From Siphonodentalium dalli (taxonomy: Eukaryota > Mollusca > Scaphopoda > Gadilida > Siphonodentaliidae): 64,000 nt of DNA. The notes below the pieces were generated by a model. That model was given only the letters and a program-made list of their open reading frames with translations, searched no databases and had not been told where the DNA came from. Made by a program: the position numbers and the translations under genes. The DNA is taken from positions 149,969,379-150,033,378 of the forward strand of contig CP136063.1 in NCBI GenBank assembly GCA_032622095.1. Reading direction: 5' to 3'. Shown here piece after piece: positions 23,401-35,400 of this stretch. Each line of letters starts with the position of its first letter. Positions within the stretch are counted from its first letter, which is position 1.

Positions 23401-26400
23401 GCATAAAGTTCCTTCCCGACATTTAAATTCCCCGCTATTTGGAATAACCTATCCAAAGAACTTCGATCGGAACCGACACGATGCAATTTAAAAAAAAAAA
23501 AGATCATTAAATTCATCGATTCATATCCCACGTCAGTGACTTGTAATGACCCATACTGCCCAGAATGCGTACGTTAACGCAGGGTTTCCGCCAGGCCGGC
23601 TGCGGGTCCGTCCGTCACACGGACCCATTCCCCTCGCAGATGATCTGTTTGATTCATGCATGTACCCTGCTTGACAAAACAAGTGTCCACCTAACCGCGG
23701 TGCAGTTAGCGTTGCCACCGCGGCTGAAATGCAACTACACCGCGGCTCCACCGGCTAACTACAGTTGGGCCGCCGTGTTTTTTATTGCTAACTTTTTAAC
23801 TTACCAGTGAGCAATGAAGCGTAATCGATAGTAATCGAGGTGGTCAGAAAGTTTCGGAGTATTTTCACGATTTCAACAAAAATCTTTTCACAAATATTTT
23901 TGCGGCTTTTTAGTTTGGTAAACAAAGGATATTCTATCCGCTGCCGAATTGTGCTATTTTTATTGGAAAAGGACATGTAATTGCTTAAAATAGCGGTGTT
24001 TACAATTACCTTCAGTCACGAGACTCTGGAGATTTCCTGTGATGTCATCATTTACCAACTTCCGGAAATACGCGAGTTATCGTTCTTGTTCGGGGTTGCC
24101 TATTGCTATAACCAGAGTTGACACAATACATATTATGATGGGGTCAGCAGGAAGACAGCCACGAACGAGGTTATGCCAACCCCAGGCTGGGTTCACCCCA
24201 TTTGGGAGTCAGCATGATGTGGATTGTCATATATCCACATCTTGCTGACCCTCAACTGGGCAAGTAACTGATCTTATGCACTTGTTGATTCAATCCTATT
24301 TATGATTATTTTTGTATCTCCTGTATTCTTGTATAATGAATGCACTTTTGCCAATAAACTATCTATCTGCTTTTTTTCTCAAGTACAAGGAAATGGCTAC
24401 TTTTCAGTGACAAAAATCAAAATGTTCTTCTAACAGGGCGAATCATGGTTGCCCCTCGTGTTGCCCTCACACTGCCTCATTTATTCCCCCCCCCCCTCCC
24501 CGGCTGAAACCCTGATTAAAGGCACATACATGAGCAGTTTGGAGTCCCAAATTACAGCTACAACTCACTCTTTTCTCGCATTCCTTTAGGGTTCTTGGAA
24601 TCAAAATAGGCCTATAAATACATGAAATTTATAATTTTGGATAGATATATAATGCCTCGAAAGAGATTGGAGCCATAGAAAGAAATGGGGTCAGTTGTGT
24701 TTACATGAAGATTACACAGCAAATTATAAAAAGAAAACATTGTTTTAGCACCACCAGTACATGTTTGTATATTGGCAAGATGTATTCTGCATATGTACAT
24801 GTATGTCACATTGTTTTACCTTCTCCCTAATTACACACACTAATTAAGAGGTTCAAATATGTTGTGTCCATTTGATCTAGTAGTATCATGTACTCTACTA
24901 CTTGTGTTTATTCATTGCAGGTGAACCTGTTTTGAATGTCTTAGATGATATACTTGATAGCAATGCCGAGCTGGATATTGAAGAACCCGATGAAGCAGCA
25001 AAAGGTATCAGTATTACACCGGTGTTGTTTTTCTCGGTCATTATCGATGGCCGCTAATCGACTGAGCTCGTTGCCGAAAAGATTTTTGTGATAGGCCGCC
25101 TGTAACTGTAGTTATACCGATTTGTGCGATTTAATATTACTTCATGGATTATGCAGTCTGGATCATTAAAGTTTCCTCCAATTTCCTTTAGCACGGGCTA
25201 CAGTTCGTACCTTTGGTCCGATTATTATGAAATTTGTCATGGATGTTGACATTGACATGTAGATGGGAACGAGTCATTTTGGGGTTATTCGGAAAAAAAA
25301 CATGGCCGCCAGCGGCCATCTTGGATTTCAAAATTCAATCCATTAGCACGGGCTACAGGCCGTACTGTTTGTCTTATTGTCATGAAATGTGTCATGGATG
25401 TTAATATTGACATGTAGATGGGAAAGAGTAATTTTGGGGTCAATCGGCCAAAAAACATGGCCGCGAGCAGCCATCTTGGATTTTACTCTTTGTATGACTA
25501 AATCTTTTAGCACGGGCTACAGGTCATACCTTTAGTCTGATCATCATAAAATTTGTCATGAATGTTAATAATGACATGTAGATGGGAACGAGTCATTTTG
25601 GGGTCATTCGGACAAAAAACATGGCCGTCAGTGGCCATCTTTGATTTCAAAATTCAATCCATTAGCACGGGCTACAGGTCGTACTGTTCGTCTGATCATC
25701 ATGAAATTTGTCATGGATGTTGATATTGACATGTAGATGGGAACGATTAATTTTGGGGTCATTTGGCCAAAAAACATGGCAGCAGCAGCCATCTTTGATT
25801 TTACTCTTTGTATGACTAAATCCTTTAGCATGGGCTACAGGTCGTACCATTAGTGCCACCGCACACGCTGCGATAAAAATCGTAAGTGGGGAAAATCGCA
25901 GGAGGAAGCATCCAATGCGCATGCCCACGACAATATCGTAGCCAAATCGTAGCAATCAAGCACTGTTTGATTTTACCAGGAAAATCGTGGCGTGACTTTG
26001 GCAACGCGCGCGATCGTAGCTGTCACATGACCACTGTCGCACTGGTCATGTTGTAAATACCACGAAAATCGTAGCTGCAAAGATCGCAACACCGTAGCGT
26101 CTGCGGGCAAGCTACAATTTCTCCACCTACGATTTTCCCCACTTACGATTTTAATCGTAGCGTCTGCGGTGGCACTTAGTCTGATCATCATCAAATTTGT
26201 CATGGATGTTAACAATGACATGTAGATGGGAACGAGTGATTTTGAGGTCATTCGGCCAAAAAAACATGGTTGCCAGCAGCCATCTTGGATATTACTCTTT
26301 GTATGACTAAATCATTTAGCACAGGCTACAGGTCGTACTTTTAGTCTAATCATCAAAAAATTTGTCATGGATGTTAACAATGACATGTAGATGGGAACGA

Positions 26401-29400
26401 GTCATTTTGAGGTCATTCGGCCATAAAACATGGCCACCAGCAGCCATCTTTGATTTTACTCTTTGTATGACTAAATCCTTTAGCATGGGCTACAGGTCGT
26501 ACCTTTAGTCTGATCATCATGAAATTTTTCATGGCTGTTGAAATTGGATTATAGATGGGAAAGTGTCATTTTGGGGTCATTCGGAAAAAAACATCGCCGC
26601 CAGCAGCCATCTTGGATTTTACTCTTTGTATGACTAAACCTTTAGCACGGCCTACAGGTCGTACCTTTAGTCTGATCATCATGAAATTTTTCATGGCTGT
26701 TGAAATTGGAATTTAGATGGGAAAGAGTCATTTTGGGGTCATTCAGACAAAAAACATGGCCACCAGCAGCCATCTTTGATTTTTACTCTTTGTATGACTA
26801 CGCTCTCACAAAATATATCCTTCCGTCATCTGCAACTCATAAGATGCGCATTGTGTTCTATCTATTTGATATGATTAGATGGATCAATTGTTATTGTGTA
26901 TGTGAATAAAGAAAGAACATACAGCATACTCCATACATATGCCTGTTCAGTGTTTTTTTGTGGAAGAGAAGCATACAGATTTTCTAGCATCTTGCTTTTG
27001 TTTTCTTGTCTCATTTTTTCCAGTTTACTCTGAATGGAGAAATTAAATATAAGCGAGGTTATCAGATACATGTACAATTAGGAGCTGAAATTAAATTTTA
27101 TTAATATTTTCCAAGTCTGTATCTTTCTTGAAATGGCAATCAACCACCTTGCATTTAATACTCTGATAAATTTTAACAGTCACCAAAAATGCTCCAAGAA
27201 CCACCAGATCAAGAGTGAAGGCTAAGGCTGTTAACAAATCCACTCAAAAGAAAGTTGCAGCTGCAAAATCCAAGAAGGCTGCCACTTCTAAGGTTGCAGT
27301 TGCTGTCAAAAAAGAAACGGCTGCCATTAAAAAAGCTGCAAATGTCAAAAAGGTTCTTGCTAAAACTAAGTCAGGTAATACTGTAACTAGTATATGGATG
27401 ATTATGCAAGCTTGGAGTCAGGCGGGATAGTTTGACATTTTATAAGATAGATCATCCCATGAGTCTCTACTATGGCTATGCCTGTAGAGATCATATTCCA
27501 CACTTTCAAAATCTGGAAACTTTTTGATGTTCTGACGGGGAACTTTAAAAATAATCTAAAAATTAACCTGGGTATTATATTTCTTAGTTAATACCTGTTC
27601 CTTTATATTGTATTTCACATATTGGTGACATAATGTGAAATACAGTATTAAGGAACAGGTATAGGCTAATAATAACTATATATTAAATATATTACCCATG
27701 TTCTTTCATGAGATGTGTTGTGAAATTGGAATTAATTCTTGAAGATGCTGATATTACAGTAGAACAATGTTTAAATTTTGCTTTCACCAAACCAGTTTAA
27801 ATCAACCAGCAAGTCAAAATGTTTTCAAAGGAAAGAGAGTTTGGAAGACATAATGAAATTGGTCATGTCCTTAGGAATTTTGGGAATGACCCAGGAGGAT
27901 TTGAAAGGGCCATAGGCCATTGTCGCATTTAAGATTTAAAATTTTATACAGGCATCAGAATTCCTTAAACTAAAATGAAGGAAAAGAGTTCTTTTTAAGT
28001 GTATGAACTGACTATTGTATATTTATAAACAGCTAAATCTTCACTGATTACTATCTATTACATGAATCTGTCATTTGTGCGATTTAAAATTATATGCAGG
28101 TGTCCGATCTTCATAGATTTAAGAAAAAGGAAAAAAGTAATTTTATATATATGAACTGAATGAAATTATTTTTTGAACAGCTAAAGCAACTAAAAAGGTA
28201 GCAACAAAAGTTCAGAAAGTAGTAAAACAGGAACCAGCTGACGATGACGAAGAGGATGACGGAGCAAATAATACTGAAGATATATCTGGGAGTAAGCATA
28301 TTTTAATTATACCCCCACTTTTCATGTGTTATGTGTTATAAATTTGTACATTACACATTTAACAAATTTAAAACATGCGCGGGAGGTGTGTTTTTCGCGA
28401 GAATTGGCTTGAGATTACCGAGTTTAGTGGATGGTTGGCTGCCGTCGAAGGAGATCGACATCGTGCGAAGTGTCTTGTTTGTTCAAAGACATTTAACATT
28501 GGAAATATGGGACAACATGCACTTCGTAGTCACGCTATTGGTAAAAACCACATAAATGCCATGAAAATCAGAGATGGCATGAACGTTCGTACATTTTTTT
28601 GTACAAGTACTTCAACTTATAACTCTTAATACATCTGGCAATTCAAATTCTGCTGCTACTATTAGTACTAGTAGTGCAAGTACCAGTAGAACAACATGCT
28701 CAACAGTGACAGCAGCACCTGCTAGTGGCAATGATAATTGAGGTGCTGTTTATAGACAGTGACTTAAATATCACTGACATAATGAAGCCAACACGTGAAT
28801 TATCATTAAAAAGGATGTTTTGGTGAGTTCATTGGTTCAAAGCTTGGTAAATTTTGGTGGCTGTAAGGAGTCGTAATACTGAAGTTGGGGTCCGTAAAGA
28901 CTCCCGTCACCTCTCTGGCTAAGTCTGTGACAGTACGTAACCCTAACCCTAAACCTGGGATCGAGTAGAGTAGTCCTAACCCTAAACCTGGGATCAAGTA
29001 GAGTAGCCCTAACCCTAATTCGCCATACTGGAAATTCATAATATCAGTACTGGAAATATACTGGAATATACTGGAAAATGATTCCAGACAGGGTGTACGA
29101 ACCCTGAAGGGCAATGATCGGCATGTTTCGGAGGCATAAAATATAACATTGCTACTGTGCTATATCTCCTATATATTACTTCATATGGCTCTTCTGGTTG
29201 ACATCTGCTAATATTACATAAGTTTACATTTAAACTTTCCGCATTCCTATTGATCCATTAACTGTACTGTATGACATTATCCCCTCTCCAATTTGAGCTA
29301 CAGTGTCATTGACACTTTCTCTAATGCATAAATTATGTGGGCGGTGACCACATACTGCAGGGCAACCCTGTATAGCAGTGGTATCGTGATGGACTTTCAT

Positions 29401-32400
29401 ATATTTCAGACTATTTAATGTGTAACTTTGAGTAATTGAGTTCACTCAGACTGATTATGATGAATATTGTAAAAACATGCTGTTTTGAGCACAAACGTAC
29501 AAAATATAATCAGTAAACATTATTTTCATCCCTATCTGGGTCAATATTTCAAAAGTGTGCATTTCGGGTAAATAAAAAACTAATTTTGAAACTAGAATAC
29601 TGAAGAAAGTTAAATACTCGTTATCATTATACATGGTTGGCAGGTACGAGAAACATGTGCAGCAGTGCTAAAATGTCACTGTGGTTGCCATGGCAACCAC
29701 AAGTAACCAACCATGAGCCAAATGTTTGTCATTTGTGTTACTATCAACCAAGGGTGTAATGCTCTATAAACAGAAAAGTTAGTCTGACCAAAACTCATCA
29801 TGCTTAACAGGTAGGTCATACCTACTGACTTCCACATATGAGACATTTGGAGATGATCTACATGTTAAGATATGGTCTGTTATCGCTGTTATATGATAAA
29901 ATGTTATAAATTTGGTCTTTGTTTGTTTTTGCAAATAATGTGGTCATGAATAAATTTATAATTTCCCAATCAAACTATAGGTAGGAGATAAAGTCTATTT
30001 GTCTCTACCTGTGGCAGAAAAAGGAGAGAAACAATCCTCACTGGTTTTCTTAGGAGATGCATTTTATTATGGTAACACCAATGACATGAGGGCAACACCA
30101 ATGACATTTTTGGATTTTCCTTTAGAAATCATTCTCCCTTCCTTTAAAAAACACAATAGGGCGATTCCAAGGTAACGGACGTACCGTTCAGAATGGTTTT
30201 GGAGATAACAAAATTCACATTTTTCTATCCTTTTATATAATGTCTTCAAATGGGACAATGTCAGAAAAAAAGTACAATTCTTTTAAAAATTTTGCATTTT
30301 TTTCTCTCCAGCATGGAATTGCTCAATATGGCAATATTTCAAACAGATAACAAGATACATAACATTTAAAAGGGAAATAATAGTACCACAGGTGTGTAAA
30401 CACTAAAAATTGGCTATTGGCTATATTAAAGGCACGTGAGGCCTTAGTTGTCGAAAATATTCATATTTGTTCCAATCACCGTAAACAGAAAAAACAGTAA
30501 AACGCATACAGTTTCGTTCATATATACCATGACCATCGCGTAAACAGCATGTTATCATAAAGACCTACTATATTTTACCTAAGCAAGAGCCTGATTGTGT
30601 TTCAGAAGACAGCACAATGCTACTGGCTAATCACACAAATGGCATAAACGCTCTTTATTAGTTCCATATCAGGAATTCACCCACAAAGAACGCTCTTTAT
30701 GTTTACCATCATAATATAAACAAACATCAGAAAAGTAACTTTTTATGCTTTTGTTTACATAACAATGGTCAACCATATGACAATAACATACTGTTTATGC
30801 GATATTTCTTATTTGTATACGGACAAAGTCTGTCTACGTTTTGATGTTCTTTCTGTTTGTGGCGGTTTTTGACGGTTGGAAATATTTTCACAGGATACCC
30901 ACCGCCAAGGCCAACCGTACCTTTAATACATGTGTTGCATCAAGCTGTATGAATGCAATATAATCAGATTTATACAGTTGGAAAATTCATTTCTGACACA
31001 TTACCCCTGTTGTTGGAAAATTCACACCAACAATAGGTTAAAATTGTACTCGAAGTTTGATTTTCCAACAATTTATAAGTGGGGAATTAGCTGTATTTAG
31101 ACCAAACTTTGCCAATTTTTCTAGTTTTTTTCTCAAAATTTTGGACTGATATAGCCATCGGTTCATTCGGTTGGAAATTTTCCAACCTCAGGGGCGGTGT
31201 CAGGTTGGAAATTTCAAACAATGGAAAAATTGATGACAGTCTATATATGCTAGGATTTTGCAATTTCCATCATGTTCAGATTTCAATATTTTCTCCCACT
31301 GGCCAACCCATGGCCCGGAGTGTCTCCTGTTCCCTACCATGCGGCCAGTGAACAACTTCTAATTAATTTAAGAAAAACAAATTGGGGTGTACGTGAATTC
31401 ACCTGCCGTTAGACCACTTTATTTTAGGATTTTGCAATTTCCTAGATCAGATCTCAAAATTGTCTCATACTAGCCCAGTGGATTATGTTCCTCCCCTGAC
31501 TAATGTCCACAAGACTACTGATCCATTTAGCATATATATGCTACTGTCCAGGCTTGTGAGGGAACAGTTAACAGTTGGGGGGAAATCAAAGAACCCAAGT
31601 GGGGGAGGAGGTGCAAATGCAAATGAAACTACACAAACTTGTGAGTTTGGTTTAGTTCAATTGTGTGGGGGAAATTCCAAGGTGAACACCCCTCCCTAAC
31701 AGAGATTATGCCACGCCCCGGCGGACATTAACACATTAATTGTCTTGTCACTTTATAATTTTAACTTTAACACTTCTTCAATTTATAACAAAACTGATTC
31801 GTTTTGTATATAGAGGTCCATAACCCTGAAAATATCTTCGAGACTATTTCATTGGCAACTTAAGAACAAATTATGATGATTTATATTTGTAATGTCATTG
31901 GTGTTACTTTTTGTGGTAACACCAATGACGGTAACACCAATGACATTTTTTAGGTAAAATGCAATTTTCAGATAGAAGTCAAGGAATTTTGTTTGCCATT
32001 TCTCAATTTCTTTTCTAAGAATCATTTAATGTATAAAATGCATATAAATCTGTTTTGTTCTATAACATAATATTTACCATATTGCGGTAACACCAATGAC
32101 AAGCAATTAACATACTCAAGGACATTTTGAAACTCTGTAATAAATTTTGAAAAACATAAACAGTTGATGCCACCACTTTAACTTTTCAAGCAATTACCTT
32201 GAAATATTCTACCAACCAGTGGTGTTATCTTATCCTAGACTGATTCTTATCATCTTATTAAGGAGGATTATCAACATGGTAACACCAATGACACAGAAAT
32301 CAGTAACGGTGCTAAACAAGTAAAAATCTGAAATATGATGTCTTGTCACATGTTTTTGTGATTTATTTAAAAAAGAGCAGAGTTTTGTAATAAATAAAAA

Positions 32401-35400
32401 TAATAAATACCTATCATTTGCTATATATTTATCTTGAGAATTTCTCATGAAATTAGGTTGGTATGACCAGTAACATCAACACAACTGGTATGTGGCTCTA
32501 ATACGGAGCTTGGAATAAATTTGGAATCTCAATAAGTTCACTTATAACAATTTTAAGTAACCCCCGATGATACCACCATCACAAATAAATACAATTATTT
32601 CAGGTTATTAGTGTGCTAACTGACATGTGTTCATGTCAACCCAAGTAACACCATTTTGCACCTTTTTTCAATATTGACCCATCTACTGTGGTATGTTATT
32701 TCTAACCTTGGTGCATTTCTATTCTTTGTTGACTTTATTCTAGTTTATTTCATCTTGTGACTGTTGAAAATTTCCCAGTGTTACTTGAAATTAAGTTCTT
32801 TTGCCATTTCAAAGTAACTTTTTGCAATTATTATTTCAATTAACAAATACTTCAGGTTATATAACTTGTTACCAAGTAGTATAGAAATGTGATTTCCCCT
32901 TCCTTGGTTGGTTCCAGATCAAACTCTTGGCGATTCTTATGATGATGGGAATTTACGACAAAGTGGTGATGAAAAGTTGAATTCCAGCTTCAATACAGAT
33001 GACAATGCTGGTACACGTCCATTACAGTCGGGTGAAATGAATTACGATACAAGAAGTGAAGCTAGTGATACCCGTCGCTCATTGACCTCATCTGGATCAA
33101 TATCCGACAATAGTATGACATTGTATTTATGACATTAATTTTGTCCATTGAAGGAAGTTTTTGTTTGAAAAATCGTTATCCTACTTGAAAGCTGAAGAAA
33201 AGGAATCATGTGAAGCTTGTGAATGACTGCACAAGCCAAAGTTCTTAGTTTTTTCAAGTGAATTTCATTACCAGTGATCACAGTAACCCATAGCTTAACA
33301 TATTTCAAGTTAAGACATTTCATTATAAACTTAACTGAATGTTGCAAACTTAGATTTCATCTTTACCAGCTATTAACATTGTTGGCAGAGTACACACACC
33401 TTTCTTCCAAGAATAACGTCAGTCTTATTTGTGTATTTCTATGGATCTCAGGCATATATGACTATTTATATATAATAATTTTTACAACATTGCATGGTGT
33501 CATAATTAATTTTACGATATGACTAAATATAAATAAAAACTTGTAGTTCTTAGCAATACATGTCACTTTCCCTTTAAGTTTCAGATGAACTGGACAGTAT
33601 AGGTGGGGATGAAGAAGTACCTGGAGAAGAAGATGAAGAGAAAAAAGCTAGAGCTATATCACCAATCGAATGGAATGACAACAGTGAAAGTGATTCTTCT
33701 GAGAGTGAAGAAGAGGAAGAAGAGGAGGATGAGGAAGAAAGCGATTCAGAAGAGAAACGACAGAACAGAATTCATAGTACGTAGTATGAGTATGTAATGA
33801 ACAAATTCTCATTATATGAGAAAGGACAGAACATAAATCAAGATTTGTATTATGAGTATGTACTGATCACATTCTCATTATATGACAATTGACAGAACAG
33901 AATTCATAGTACATAGTATGAGTATGTAATGAACACTTTCTCCTTATAGGAGAAATGACAGAACAGATTTCATAGTTCGTAGTATGGGTATGTAATAATC
34001 ACATTCTACTCAGAGGAGAAACGACAGAACAGAATTATTTAATGAAAATATTCTTCTTTAAAAGAGAAATGACAGAACAGAATTCATAGTACATAGTCTG
34101 AGTATGTAATGAACACATTCTCCTTAGAAGAGAAACGATATGTGGTATTCGTGTTTCCACTGGGGGTTGGGGGAATGGGATCCCTATAGCCCCTTGGGAA
34201 AAATTTATGCGAATATGATCCATAATCATAACTTCTGAGTAATAAGTCAGAACAGTGTGTTATTTGACAATGTATGTATTCACGATGTAACCAGAATCAA
34301 CCACGTGCATTTTAGCAATGTCCATGACGATATCTTTCAGAGTGAGGAAATAAGAATTATTTTCCCGACAAATGATTCTCTAATGTTAAGGGTTAACCAA
34401 CAAATAACATTGTCTTCATTTATCATTCCCTATTGGTTTTACTGTGGCAGATAAACAGGTGATGTAAGCTTTAATCTGTGGATCAGGTGTGGGAATATGT
34501 CAGAGGGGAAATATGGTCTAAAAGGGACCCGCTGCCCCTCTAGTGGAAACATTGGTAGTATGTAATGGAACACAACCAGTCATAACATTTGTAAAGGGAG
34601 ATGGTCTGTCAGTTATTACGTCATATTATCCTTAGTAAGTTCACTATTATCAGGCTGTGTAGGACTGTGTGATAATTTTTTCTCTTTGCCAAATAGGGTA
34701 TTACATTGACATTGATTTGACATGTTAGAAAAGCCAGAATTTTTATTTTCATTAGGTTGAGAAATGCGTTTTTTTTTTTTTCAGACATAATATCAAAAAT
34801 GAAGTACATCTTCAGAGATGCACGATTCTTCCTCATCAAGAGTAATAATCATGAAAATGTGGCCTTGGCAAAAGCAAAAGGTGTATGGTCGACCCCACCC
34901 CAGAATGAAGCAAAACTCAACCAGGCTGTCAGGGTATCTATGATTTTCTTAATTATCCTCACATAACTCTGTTTCTCAAATCAAGTAATTTTAAAGACTT
35001 AAGACATTGAATTGTTTTCATAGTAATTTCAAAATTGTTCAGTAGAAATCAGGGACAGGAACCTATGTCACAAATCAAGTCTCTAACCCAAAGCGATTTT
35101 GATTTTAAAGATGTTTAAAACATACAAACGATTGTCTGACAGGATAAACGAGTACATGAACTGTGGAAATTCACAATGCACATTCAAAAATCAATAATCA
35201 TTAATAAACTCATATTTATAACTGCAATTTACAAGGAAAATAGTTATCGATTTTGTCCCAATTTTGAACATCAGTCACACGTCAACCATTTAATAGATAT
35301 TAGTAAAATTCATCAACCAATTTCGCTCGTAAGTACCATAACTCCAGCAACAAATATCTAGTTGAACCACTGCATGAGTTCCAGATAGCAGCTATCTAAA

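Larger units (their letters stand above)
19560..24369 (+). mobile_element. Decayed non-LTR retrotransposon (LINE) with APE endonuclease and reverse transcriptase
   Basis: Frames broken by stops and shifts follow the order of a LINE ORF2. Endonuclease blocks are [53 protein letters not shown] and NVSDH. Reverse-transcriptase blocks are [59 protein letters not shown] and the catalytic FADD, then a thumb ([16 protein letters not shown]). Its C-terminal end has [12 protein letters not shown] polyA-less 3' tail CCAATAAACTATCTATCTGC ends at 24369. Best fit is the Jockey/CR1/L2/Daphne group. It lies in YTHDC1 intron 1. The 3' half is tandemly duplicated. Confidence 0.9.

Noticed and set aside
21130-23751. 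Reverse-strand frames in the LINE, each present twice
   Set aside because: Shadows of the reverse-transcriptase strand and of the duplicated 3' part; no similarity of their own.
24526-24560. TTAA|AGGCACATAC at 24526 as another TTAA transposon end (also 17816, 42051 and 60690)
   Set aside because: No matching inverted end with TTAA was found downstream, so single motifs were not called.
27215-27430. Lys/Ala-rich frame resembling a histone H1 tail or a stand-alone small gene
   Set aside because: It has a splice acceptor and donor in the phase needed between YTHDC1 exons; low-complexity Lys/Ala alone does not make it histone H1.
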